8,418 nt of DNA, taken from a bacterium. GTDB taxonomy: Bacteria; Patescibacteria; Dojkabacteria; SC72. The DNA lies in the NCBI GenBank assembly GCA_029553845.1, contig JAKPKF010000403.1, positions 1-8,418 of the forward strand, in the 5' to 3' direction. The position numbers and the translations under genes were made by a program. The notes beneath the pieces are model-generated. The model had not been told where the DNA came from, searched no databases, and saw nothing but the letters and a program-made list of their open reading frames with translations. This document shows, piece after piece, positions 1 through 6,813 of this stretch. The number at the start of each line of letters is the position of its first letter. The stretch's first letter is position 1.

Positions 1-114
1 GTGTTTATAGGGGAAGATGAGATAAGAAAGGGTATATACAAAATAAAGGACATGGAGAGTGGAGAACAGAAAGAAATACTACAAACAGAGATTTTAAACA
101 TTTTTAACTCTTAG
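1..114 (+). CDS. hisS: Histidyl-tRNA synthetase, C-terminal end (partial)
   Basis: Frame 1 is open from the window edge to a TAG at 112-114 and encodes the last 37 residues of a longer protein. The motif IGEDEIRKG followed by IKDMESGEQKE matches the end of the anticodon-binding domain of class II histidyl-tRNA synthetases. Typical family members read IGEDELKKG...VKDMKTGEQ at this position. The enzyme charges tRNA-His with histidine in the cytoplasm using ATP. The initial GTG is simply the first codon in the window and is not a start. The gene converges on purB, and the two coding regions overlap by 11 nt (104-114), which leaves no room for a conventional terminator between them. The assignment rests on a short tail, but that tail is characteristic. 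Confidence 0.82.
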   Translation: MFIGEDEIRKGIYKIKDMESGEQKEILQTEILNIFNS

Positions 115-1390
115 AAAATCTTCTAAAAATATCGTTTATATGATTTGTGTAATATTCATATGTACAAGCTTTTTCTATTTCATTTTCACTTAGATATCTC
201 TTTACAGTAGGATTTATCTTCACTATATCAACAAATTTACCCTCCATATTGAGAGAGATATCTTGCATCAGTCTATACGCCTTTTCCTTCTTCATACCTT
301 TCTCCACAAGTTTCAGCATTAATGTTTGAGAGAATATCTTGCCCTCACTCAAGGAAAGATTTCTTTGGATATTTACCTCATTGACAACAATATTACTCAC
401 TATATATTGAATATCAATAAGCATAAAATGAATTAAACAAGAAGAATCTGGAAGAATTATTCTCTCACTTGAAGAATGGGACATATCTCTCTCATGCCAA
501 AGCGATGTATTCTCCATTGAGATACCAAGATTTCCACGCAATACCCTTGCTAGCCCACAGATTCGTTCAGAAAGTACAGGGTTTTTCTTGTGAGGCATAC
601 TTGAAGAACCCTTCTGGCCCAATTCAAACGGCTCCATTACCTCACCAACCTCTGTTCGGTGTAGATGCCTTATCTCTAAAGCTATCTTTTCCAAAGTATT
701 ACCCAACATTGCAATTACAAAAAAATATTCTGCATACCTATCCCTTTGTAAAATCTGAGAAGATATTTTTGCTGGTTTAAGACCTAACTCTCTGCATACA
801 TACTTCTCTATAGAAGGATCAATCTGTGAATATGTTCCTACAGAACCAGATATTTTTCCAAAAGAAATATTCTTTAATCCTGCATCAAGTCTCTCTAGAT
901 CTCTTTCAAGCTCATAAACCCACAGCAAAATCTTAAGCCCTAAAGTGGTTGGTTCAGCATGAACTCCATGTGTACGTCCAATCATTACAAGATTTTTGTA
1001 TTTCCTTGCCTGCTTAAGAAGGATCCTCTTTAAATTTTTCGTTTCCTTGATAATAATAAGAAGAGAATCTCGCATTATTAACGATTGCGCCGTATCTAAG
1101 ACATCGCTTGAAGTTAAACCATAATGCAAATATTTACCTGACTTCCCTATCTTAGCGGCAACACTCTCGACAAACGCGACCGTCTCATGATGAGAAGTTT
1201 TCTCTCTTTCTCTAATATCTTTTATATCAACCTCACCTTTGGTTAATATCTCCTTTAAGTCGCTTTCCGAAATAAGTCCCTTTTTACTCCATGCCTCACA
1301 AGTCTTAAATTCTACCTCTAACATCTTCTGAAATTTGTATTCATCTTCCCAAAGTTCCTTCATTGGCGAAAGACAATATCTTTCAATCAT
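104..1390 (-). CDS. purB: Adenylosuccinate lyase
   Basis: The 428-residue product belongs to the fumarase/aspartase superfamily, at the usual length for bacterial PurB. It removes fumarate from adenylosuccinate to give AMP, and from SAICAR in de novo purine synthesis. Visible landmarks are the N-terminal MIERY, the TSSD loop (residues 93-96), the GRTHGVHAEP segment carrying the likely general acid His141, and the mobile signature loop GSSSMPHKKNP (261-271) with its catalytic serine. All key residues are present, so the enzyme should be active, presumably as a homotetramer. It is the last gene of a minus-strand operon, starting 10 nt after the purA stop codon. No Shine-Dalgarno is visible before the ATG (upstream is AT-only, TTTTAAAAAT), so coupling to purA translation is likely. 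Its 3' end overlaps hisS on the other strand. Confidence 0.97.
   Translation of the reverse strand: MIERYCLSPMKELWEDEYKFQKMLEVEFKTCEAWSKKGLISESDLKEILTKGEVDIKDIREREKTSHHETVAFVESVAAKIGKSGKYLHYGLTSSDVLDTAQSLIMRDSLLIIIKETKNLKRILLKQARKYKNLVMIGRTHGVHAEPTTLGLKILLWVYELERDLERLDAGLKNISFGKISGSVGTYSQIDPSIEKYVCRELGLKPAKISSQILQRDRYAEYFFVIAMLGNTLEKIALEIRHLHRTEVGEVMEPFELGQKGSSSMPHKKNPVLSERICGLARVLRGNLGISMENTSLWHERDMSHSSSERIILPDSSCLIHFMLIDIQYIVSNIVVNEVNIQRNLSLSEGKIFSQTLMLKLVEKGMKKEKAYRLMQDISLNMEGKFVDIVKINPTVKRYLSENEIEKACTYEYYTNHINDIFRRFSKS
111..126. terminator. Weak hairpin in the convergent hisS/purB overlap
   Basis: TTAGAA (111-116) and TTCTAA (121-126) form a perfect 6-bp, AT-rich inverted repeat with a 4-nt loop. 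It covers the hisS stop codon and the end of purB. It is symmetric, so it could act on both strands, but neither side is followed by a proper U tract. I therefore rate it only as a possible weak bidirectional end or stability element. Confidence 0.2.
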
Positions 1391-1400
1391 ATTTTTAAAA

Positions 1401-2792
1401 CTAAATTAATATTGTATCGCTTCTATCTGGACCATATGTAACCATAACTGGTGTTGTCCCTGTTTCTTTTGAGACAAACTGTATAAAATCTTTAGCTTCC
1501 TTCTGTATATTAATATATCTCTCACACTTCTTTAAATCCTCTTTACTCCAGTATTTCAACCTCTTGTAAATTGGTTTTACATTTTCTAAATGCTTTTGAT
1601 CTGGTCTGTAATATGTCTTCTCTTTTCCTCTCTTGTATCCTACACAAACTTTAACATCTCTCTTATATATAATATCCATATGGGTAAATACCAATTCCTC
1701 AATACCACCAACCTTACAGAAATATCTCAACATCTCCAAATCCAGATATGCAATATCTCTTGGCCTACCAGTAGTAGTGCCATACTCGTGCGCATCATCT
1801 CGTAACTGTTTAGCATATTTCTCTTCCATAAAGGTAGGTATCTGCCTTTTTCCTACACTTGAAGTATATGTAGATTTAATAACTCCAAATCTTGCCGAAA
1901 TATCATTAGCATCTACAATCCCCTCAGTAGAATAGGTGATACCATCCAAACAACAATTCGATGCACTAACATCAGGATATACTCCCCAGCGAGAATCCAA
2001 ACCAATAGCCTGTGCTTTTTCAAATATGAAAGGAGTAGAGGAGTTCCATTCTTTCTTAATATATTCATTCATAGGAAAAACATACTCTTTTAACTCCTCT
2101 CTAATCATTTCCAAACTATTCAAAAACTTCCTTTTACTACCCAATTCCATATCTTCACTGTTAAACCTCTTTACCTTAATAGTAGCACAATCCATACCTA
2201 AGCCAAAGATTAATTCCTTGTAAAGGTCATAATGTTCTCCAAGAATTCCTTTCCAATCCTCAGATAATAAATCTCTCATTCTTACTGGAAATCTAAAAAT
2301 TACATCTGCATAACTTGGAGAAATCCCTCTACCAGTCGCCGCTTGGCTACCCAAAGTTTTTTGGCATCTACTTTTAAGAGCTAACTCAAACGCCCTGTGA
2401 GTATCCAGATTTAACACAGCCATTTCATCTACCATTAATTTAGCCGGAAGATTTTTAAATCCAAAGACTCTTTTTACCTCTTCAATCTCATCTAACAAAT
2501 CTATTGGATGTATAACCATTCCTTTACCTAAAACTACCACACAACCTTTATGTAATATTCCAGACCCTATCTGGTGTAAACCAATCTTTTTACCATTCAT
2601 GGAGATAGTATGTCCTGCATTAGAGCCTCCATTATCTCTGTAAACAATTACTCTCTTGTATTTCTTTAAAAAATACTCCGTAAGCTCATCTGTTATTCTT
2701 CCTTTACCCTCATCACCAAACATAGCTCCTATGACAGCTACAGAATCGGCCCTTCGTCCTTTCTTTTCTAAACTCCTTTCTAGGTTGGTCAT
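1401..2792 (-). CDS. purA: Adenylosuccinate synthetase, divergent
   Basis: The 463-residue product should catalyse GTP-dependent ligation of aspartate to IMP, making adenylosuccinate for the PurB encoded just downstream. It shows the N-terminal GDEGKG (residues 26-31, with Asp27 in the place of the catalytic aspartate), NAGHT (58-62, with His61 as the catalytic histidine), ATGRGISPSY (152-161), a WGVYPDVSASN stretch (269-279), the TTGRPRD arginine loop (340-346) and the C-terminal GPDRSDTIL guanine-binding segment. It departs from standard enzymes at several usually fixed sites: AMFGDEGKG where many have QWGDEGKG, GISPSY for GIGPAY, and FEKAQAIGLDSRWG where E. coli has FEGAQGTLLDIDHG. It is also about 30 residues longer than the E. 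coli enzyme. The catalytic Asp is kept, which argues against a PurZ-type enzyme. A TAAGGA ribosome-binding site supports the ATG chosen. It lies 11 nt after the FAD-dehydrogenase gene. Confidence 0.92.
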   Translation of the reverse strand: MTNLERSLEKKGRRADSVAVIGAMFGDEGKGRITDELTEYFLKKYKRVIVYRDNGGSNAGHTISMNGKKIGLHQIGSGILHKGCVVVLGKGMVIHPIDLLDEIEEVKRVFGFKNLPAKLMVDEMAVLNLDTHRAFELALKSRCQKTLGSQAATGRGISPSYADVIFRFPVRMRDLLSEDWKGILGEHYDLYKELIFGLGMDCATIKVKRFNSEDMELGSKRKFLNSLEMIREELKEYVFPMNEYIKKEWNSSTPFIFEKAQAIGLDSRWGVYPDVSASNCCLDGITYSTEGIVDANDISARFGVIKSTYTSSVGKRQIPTFMEEKYAKQLRDDAHEYGTTTGRPRDIAYLDLEMLRYFCKVGGIEELVFTHMDIIYKRDVKVCVGYKRGKEKTYYRPDQKHLENVKPIYKRLKYWSKEDLKKCERYINIQKEAKDFIQFVSKETGTTPVMVTYGPDRSDTILI

Positions 2793-2800
2793 TGTTGAAT

Positions 2801-2806
2801 TCCTTA
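2801..2806 (-). promoter_or_regulatory. Ribosome-binding site of purA
   Basis: On the minus strand TAAGGA lies 8 nt before the purA ATG and includes the TAA stop codon of the preceding dehydrogenase gene. This is the only clear Shine-Dalgarno-like sequence I found at an optimal distance in the window. It fixes the purA start and suggests the stop of one gene and the ribosome loading of the next are coupled. Confidence 0.5.
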
Positions 2807-4147
2807 ATTTAAACCTCTCGCAAACATAATCCCTGTAACTGCAGCACCTGTAATAGCACCAGACAAACCAGCACCATCTCCTGCTACATACAAACCTTTA
2901 ATACAGGTCTGTAATCCCTTATCCGTAGATATTTTGGAAGATCTGAACTTTACCTCTGGGGCATACAGTAGGGTAGAACCAGAATGAATGCCTGGCATAA
3001 CGGTATCCAATATTTCTAATCCTTCCTGTATATTTTTTACTATTCTGTATGGCAGTGCCATAGCAATATCTCCAGGAGTAACATCCACAAGAGAGGGTGA
3101 TACAAAAGATTTCTTAAGCCTACTCCAAGTACTCCTTCTTCCACTATTTAAATCTTCTAAACTCTGAAGTATTGGTTTACCTCCACCAATAGTTGACGCT
3201 ACCTCGGCTATGGATTTAGCATATGCTATGGAATTTTCTACTGGCTCTGTTAAATTAACCTCACACAGAAGTGCAAAATTAGAATTTTTTGAAAGATGGT
3301 CTGAATTTGAATGTCCATTAACACATATATACCCCTCATACTCCTCCTTAGCTACAAGACCATTTGGACAGCTACAAAAAGTTCGTACAATGTCATGGTA
3401 TGTTTTAGTCCTTACTCTATATACCATTTCATAAAGTGCTTCTGCCTGCCTCCTCATAATTGAATTAGGAAATTCTACCCTTACTCCAACCTCAACCTTG
3501 TCATATATATATGGAATATTGAGTTTAGTTGCTAATTTTTGAAGCCAACTTGCCCTTATTCTTCCTGGAGCAAGTAAAACAGTATCGCAATATATTTTCT
3601 TTCCATCTTTAGTTACAACTCCTTTTACTGAATTATCTTTTACAAGAATATCTACAACCTCAGTATCCTCCAGTATTTCCACACCTTTTTCTAAAAGATA
3701 CTTTTCAAATTTCGACATCACCTCTTTTAATTTATCTGTTCCAACATGTCTTGCTTTTCTTACCACTAATTCAATGTCATTTACCATTGCTTCATCCTTT
3801 AATTTTTCTAAATCTTCTGTTTCTTTGGGAAAATATTCCGCATCTACTCCAAATTTTGTAAAAACTGTATCCACATATTCCAAAATATCTTGGTAATCCT
3901 TACTGTCAATTAAATGAAATGCTTTCTCATGAGAGAGTGTAGCTGTGAAATGTAGTTTGCCATCTGAAAATGTTCCCGCTCCCCCAAACCCAGACATTAC
4001 CTCAGAGGGTTTCCTCTTCTCAATTCTATGACCCATATCTATGAGTCCAATCTTGAGTTTCTTTTTTTTATTTAGAAGTTCATAGCAGGCGAATATTCCT
4101 GCAGGACCAGCACCAACAACTAGCACATCATACTTAGAATTAGACAT
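2804..4147 (-). CDS. FAD-dependent dehydrogenase (COG2509-like)
   Basis: The 447-residue flavoprotein has an N-terminal Rossmann dinucleotide-binding motif, VVGAGPAG (residues 10-17). It has the GFGGAGTFSDGKL block (53-65) that marks the COG2509 'uncharacterised FAD-dependent dehydrogenase' family. A C-terminal AGDGAGLSGAITGAAVTG segment (about 422-439) closes the FAD site. A central LLAPGRIRASW stretch is typical of the same fold. No signal peptide or membrane helix is visible, so it is probably cytoplasmic. The substrate and the physiological reaction of this family are not established to my knowledge, and I do not assign one. It is the first gene of the operon with purA and purB, 11 nt upstream of purA. 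That makes a link to nucleotide metabolism possible but unproven. The ATG start directly precedes the Rossmann strand. No Shine-Dalgarno is visible upstream. Confidence 0.85.
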   Translation of the reverse strand: MSNSKYDVLVVGAGPAGIFACYELLNKKKKLKIGLIDMGHRIEKRKPSEVMSGFGGAGTFSDGKLHFTATLSHEKAFHLIDSKDYQDILEYVDTVFTKFGVDAEYFPKETEDLEKLKDEAMVNDIELVVRKARHVGTDKLKEVMSKFEKYLLEKGVEILEDTEVVDILVKDNSVKGVVTKDGKKIYCDTVLLAPGRIRASWLQKLATKLNIPYIYDKVEVGVRVEFPNSIMRRQAEALYEMVYRVRTKTYHDIVRTFCSCPNGLVAKEEYEGYICVNGHSNSDHLSKNSNFALLCEVNLTEPVENSIAYAKSIAEVASTIGGGKPILQSLEDLNSGRRSTWSRLKKSFVSPSLVDVTPGDIAMALPYRIVKNIQEGLEILDTVMPGIHSGSTLLYAPEVKFRSSKISTDKGLQTCIKGLYVAGDGAGLSGAITGAAVTGIMFARGLN

Positions 4148-4176
4148 AGGGATCTGTTACGGTTAGGTTACATATT

Positions 4177-4205
4177 ATTATTCCAGAAGAAAAAGTTTTT
4201 GACAA
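4177..4205 (-). promoter_or_regulatory. Promoter of the FAD dehydrogenase-purA-purB operon
   Basis: Read on the minus strand, TTGTCA (4200-4205, 5/6 match to the -35 consensus) is separated by exactly 17 bp from AATAAT (4177-4182, 5/6 match to the -10). The -10 is preceded by TGG (4183-4185), which makes it an extended -10. Transcription would begin near 4170, giving an untranslated leader of about 23 nt with no evident Shine-Dalgarno. Confidence 0.5.
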
Positions 4206-4226
4206 GTACTTTAATTTTAAAAATTG

Positions 4227-4235
4227 TGATACCAT
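4227..4235 (+). promoter_or_regulatory. Extended -10 element before the MFS-like gene
   Basis: TGATACCAT fits the extended -10 pattern TGN plus hexamer (TACCAT, 4/6). It ends exactly 7 nt before the ATG at 4243, so a transcript would start on or next to the start codon. The same 7-nt geometry occurs before the cysteine desulfurase gene. A perfect TTGACA lies at 4199-4204, but it is 25 bp from this -10, too far for a classical -35 partner. The box itself is weak. Confidence 0.35.
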
Positions 4236-4242
4236 TATCTAG

Positions 4243-4860
4243 ATGTTAAAGAAATATACCAAAGGTTTTAACAAAGTAGTCCTTTTTCTTACTATGGCCG
4301 ATGTTTTTGCATGGGGGCCATTTTTCATCATATCTGCACTTTCGGGGATATATCTCTCTAACAAACTTGGAACAGGAAGCATAGAGTTCGTAGGTATTGG
4401 AACAGCAATATATTTTTTAACAAGAGCAATTACTCAACTTCCAATAGGGTATATAACAGACAAAATAAAGAAAGATAAAGATGAGATAATTATCCTAATT
4501 GCAGGAATTATCCTTATGGGTTTTCCATATATTTTGTATCCCCTGATTTCAACACCTATGCACTACTACATACTCCAATTTGTATTTGGGCTTGGAGTCT
4601 CTTTGAATATAGCAAACTGGAGAAAGCTTTTTGCAATGAATATAGATAGTGGGAGAGAGGGAAGACAGTATAGTTTTTACGAAACAATTGTAAGTTTATC
4701 TACTGTAATACTTAGTGTAGCTGTAGGATTAATAGCAAACATGGGAGATATGTATTTTGATTTAGTAATGATTGCTTCTGGAATATTAATGATGGCTGGT
4801 AGTATATGGGTAGTCTTAATATTCAAGTTTCCGAAGAGGAAAACAAATCATATAAAATAA
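4243..4860 (+). CDS. Half-size (six-helix) MFS-like membrane protein
   Basis: The 205-residue product is very hydrophobic, with about six predicted transmembrane segments, at roughly 10-36, 47-70, 81-101, 105-125, 145-166 and 172-195. The loop between helices 2 and 3 reads GYITDKIKKDKDE, which resembles the major facilitator motif A (G-x3-D-x2-basic). The whole protein corresponds to the N-terminal half of a normal 12-helix MFS carrier of about 400 residues. No second half follows in any frame, because the next gene is hydrophilic and starts 12 nt later. It ends in a basic tail (KFPKRKTNHIK) that fits a cytoplasmic C-terminus. Either it works as a homodimer or with another half-carrier, or it is a degenerate remnant. 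The intact frame argues for a functional protein. The substrate cannot be inferred. Confidence 0.7.
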   Translation: MLKKYTKGFNKVVLFLTMADVFAWGPFFIISALSGIYLSNKLGTGSIEFVGIGTAIYFLTRAITQLPIGYITDKIKKDKDEIIILIAGIILMGFPYILYPLISTPMHYYILQFVFGLGVSLNIANWRKLFAMNIDSGREGRQYSFYETIVSLSTVILSVAVGLIANMGDMYFDLVMIASGILMMAGSIWVVLIFKFPKRKTNHIK

Positions 4861-4872
4861 TCTATTAATAAT

Positions 4873-5232
4873 ATGGACCAACAAAACGAAGTAGTAGATA
4901 CAGGGGTAAATCAAGATAGGTATAGAGAATTCTCTGGTGATGTCGATCCCGAAGCATTTCAAGAGGAATACTCTCAATTAAATAAAGAAGCACAAGAGGG
5001 AAAAATATCAAATGGACAGCATATATTACTTAACATACAAATGAATGCCATATATGGCCATGCAACAGAGAATAGTACTACCCTTAGAAGTGTTTTTGGA
5101 ACAATTGCAAATACAATTGCTCTTTTACCACAGCCTAAACTAGAAAATGGGAAAACTTTAATCTGGGGTAAAATTTCAGAACAACACGACACCATGGATA
5201 TAACTGCCTATAAAATGCCAAGAATAATATAA
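4873..5232 (+). CDS. Hypothetical protein, 119 residues
   Basis: I do not recognise this protein. It is hydrophilic, with no signal peptide or membrane helix. Its first 50 residues are rich in Gln, Glu, Asp and Asn (MDQQNEVVDTG..., then DPEAFQEEYSQL) and may be a disordered or helical segment. The second half (about 53-119) looks like a small alpha/beta domain, with NIQMNAIYGHATENSTTLRS and a C-terminal DITAYKMPRII. It starts 12 nt after the MFS-like gene, so the two are probably co-transcribed, and it ends 34 nt before the cysteine desulfurase ATG. No Shine-Dalgarno is seen before its ATG. It has a coherent composition and sits in operon spacing, so I take it as a real gene. Its function is unknown. 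Confidence 0.6.
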   Translation: MDQQNEVVDTGVNQDRYREFSGDVDPEAFQEEYSQLNKEAQEGKISNGQHILLNIQMNAIYGHATENSTTLRSVFGTIANTIALLPQPKLENGKTLIWGKISEQHDTMDITAYKMPRII

Positions 5233-5250
5233 ACCTCTTTGGTCTTGTAA

Positions 5251-5259
5251 TGGTATAAT
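5251..5259 (+). promoter_or_regulatory. Perfect extended -10 promoter giving a leaderless nifS mRNA
   Basis: TGGTATAAT matches the extended -10 consensus TGNTATAAT at every position. It ends 7 nt before the ATG at 5267, so the +1 position would fall on the A of that ATG and the transcript would have no leader. No convincing -35 hexamer is present 16-18 bp upstream, which is acceptable for an extended -10 promoter. The upstream in-frame ATG at 5258 lies inside this box and is therefore unlikely to be the translation start. Confidence 0.7.
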
Positions 5260-5266
5260 GTTCTCC

Positions 5267-6430
5267 ATGAGAGAGATATATTTAGATCACGCTGCTACAA
5301 CAAAATTAAAAAAGGAAGTACTGAATACTATGCTTCCTTTTTTAACAGAACAATATGGAAACCCCTCCACCATATATACACTTGGGAGAGAAGCAAAGAA
5401 AGCCATAGATAAATCCAGAGAACAGGTAGCCAAAGCTCTAAATGCCAAACCAAACGAAATCTTCTTTACGGGTTCTGGTACAGAGTCAGATAACTGGGCT
5501 ATCAAAGGGATAGCATATGCAAACAAGGAAAAGGGTAAACATATCATTACAAGTAACATTGAACATCATGCAATAATACATACATGCAAATTTTTACAGA
5601 AAGAAGGCTTTGACATTACATATGTTCCCGTAGATAACGAAGGTATAATTAACCTAGAAGAATTAAAGATGGCCATTAGGCCAGATACCATACTCATCTC
5701 AGTAATGCTTGCAAACAATGAGATAGGGACAATACAACCAATTAAAGAAATATCCAAGATAGCTAAGGAACATAGAATATACCTACATACAGATGCCGTT
5801 CAAGCAGTAGGAAGCATACCTGTAGATGTAGAAGATTTGGGAGTAGATTTGCTTTCTCTTTCTGGTCACAAAATATATGGTCCCAAAGGAGTAGGAGTAC
5901 TCTACATTAAAAGTGGAACTAAGATATCTCCTTTCATACACGGTGGTGGACAGGAAAGAGGTAAAAGAGCTGGAACAGAGAATGTTGCAAATATTGTTGG
6001 AATTGGCAAAGCTATTGAGCTTGCTACAAAAGATATACCTGAATACAGTGCACATCTTCAACAATTAAGAGATATGGCAATTGAAGGCATACTGAAACAA
6101 ATTCCACATACAAGACTAAATGGACACCCAGAGAAAAGACTACCAGGAAATGTAAATATATCCTTTGAATATATTGAAGGAGAATCCATTCTCCTCATGC
6201 TAGATTCCAAAGGTATATCTGCCTCTAGCGGTTCAGCATGTACATCTGGTTCACTGGATCCTTCCCATGTACTTCTTGCAATAGGATTACCTCACGAGAT
6301 AGCGCATGGTTCTCTGAGATTAACTTTCGGAGAAGAAAATACCAAGGAGGATGTTAAATATCTTTTGGAGACATTACCACCAATAATAGAGGGTTTAAGA
6401 AAGATGTCCCCTTTATATAATCAATCATAA
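5267..6430 (+). CDS. nifS: Cysteine desulfurase (NifS/IscS family)
   Basis: The 387-residue PLP enzyme converts cysteine to alanine and carries the released sulfur as a persulfide for Fe-S clusters and thiolated tRNA. Seen in the protein are the N-terminal IYLDHAATT, TGSGTESDN (residues 68-76), the HHA cofactor stacking site (100-102), the pyridine-nitrogen Asp176 within TDAVQAVG, the Schiff-base lysine in SGHK (Lys202), RAGTEN, and the mobile catalytic loop GSACTSGSLDPSH with Cys325. The loop length and sequence fit the group I (NifS/IscS) class. I start at 5267 because family members begin MREIYLDHAATT and the alternative ATG at 5258 sits inside the promoter. It is the first gene of the nifS-iscU-mnmA operon, with iscU only 2 nt after its stop. 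Whether it should be called nifS or iscS is uncertain. No nitrogenase genes are in view. Confidence 0.96.
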   Translation: MREIYLDHAATTKLKKEVLNTMLPFLTEQYGNPSTIYTLGREAKKAIDKSREQVAKALNAKPNEIFFTGSGTESDNWAIKGIAYANKEKGKHIITSNIEHHAIIHTCKFLQKEGFDITYVPVDNEGIINLEELKMAIRPDTILISVMLANNEIGTIQPIKEISKIAKEHRIYLHTDAVQAVGSIPVDVEDLGVDLLSLSGHKIYGPKGVGVLYIKSGTKISPFIHGGGQERGKRAGTENVANIVGIGKAIELATKDIPEYSAHLQQLRDMAIEGILKQIPHTRLNGHPEKRLPGNVNISFEYIEGESILLMLDSKGISASSGSACTSGSLDPSHVLLAIGLPHEIAHGSLRLTFGEENTKEDVKYLLETLPPIIEGLRKMSPLYNQS

Positions 6431-6432
6431 AT

Positions 6433-6813
6433 ATGGAAGGATACAGTAACAAAGTAATGGACCATTTCATGAATCCTAGGAATGTAGGAGAGATTGAGAA
6501 TGCAGATGGAGTAGGTATTGTTGGTAATCCTGTATGTGGAGATATCATGAAGATGTATCTCAAGATAGAGGATAATGTAATTAAAGATGCAAAATTCAAG
6601 ACATTTGGATGTGGTGCAGCAGTAGCTACAAGCAGTATGGCTACAGAATTAATAATTGGAAAAACACTAGAAGAAGCCTTAGACATCACAAACAATACAG
6701 TAGCCGAAGCTCTAGATGGACTACCCCCTGTTAAAATGCACTGCTCTAATCTAGCACAACAGGCTGTAAAAGCTGCAATAGAGGATTACAAAAAACGAAA
6801 TGGAAAAAAGTAA
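6433..6813 (+). CDS. iscU: Fe-S cluster assembly scaffold protein IscU/NifU N-terminal type
   Basis: The 126-residue protein is a single U-type scaffold domain on which [2Fe-2S] clusters are built from desulfurase sulfur. Its three cluster ligands are visible: Cys35 in NPVCGD (with Asp37, whose mutation stabilises clusters in homologues), Cys60 in FGCGAA, and Cys104 in PPVKMHCSNLA. The length matches stand-alone IscU (about 128 residues) and lacks the ferredoxin and C-terminal Nfu domains of full NifU. GCGAAVATSS resembles clostridial and other anaerobe-type NifU/IscU more than the E. coli GCGSAIASSS. The start is 2 nt after the nifS stop, with no Shine-Dalgarno, and its end overlaps mnmA by 14 nt, which points to coupled expression. 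No iscA, hscA/B or ferredoxin gene accompanies it. Confidence 0.95.
   Translation: MEGYSNKVMDHFMNPRNVGEIENADGVGIVGNPVCGDIMKMYLKIEDNVIKDAKFKTFGCGAAVATSSMATELIIGKTLEEALDITNNTVAEALDGLPPVKMHCSNLAQQAVKAAIEDYKKRNGKK

Noticed and set aside
469..780. Open frame of about 100 codons on the plus strand inside purB
   Set aside because: It lies fully within the well-supported minus-strand purB. Its product has no recognisable features, so it is a shadow of the real gene. The same applies to other open frames opposite purA, the dehydrogenase, nifS, iscU and mnmA.
4199..4204. Perfect TTGACA on the plus strand upstream of the MFS-like gene
   Set aside because: No -10-like hexamer lies 16-18 bp downstream (AATTGT or similar), and the TACCAT box is 25 bp away. 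The overlapping minus-strand TTGTCA with a 17-bp spacer to AATAAT is the better promoter reading.
5258..5266. In-frame ATG at 5258 as the start of the cysteine desulfurase
   Set aside because: The codon is part of the TATAATG promoter box, and family members start at MREIYLDHAATT, which corresponds to 5267.
6416..6421. TATAAT near the end of nifS, 11 nt before the iscU ATG, as an internal promoter
   Set aside because: There is no TGN extension and no -35. Such hexamers are common by chance in AT-rich coding sequence, and the 2-nt nifS-iscU gap already explains co-expression.
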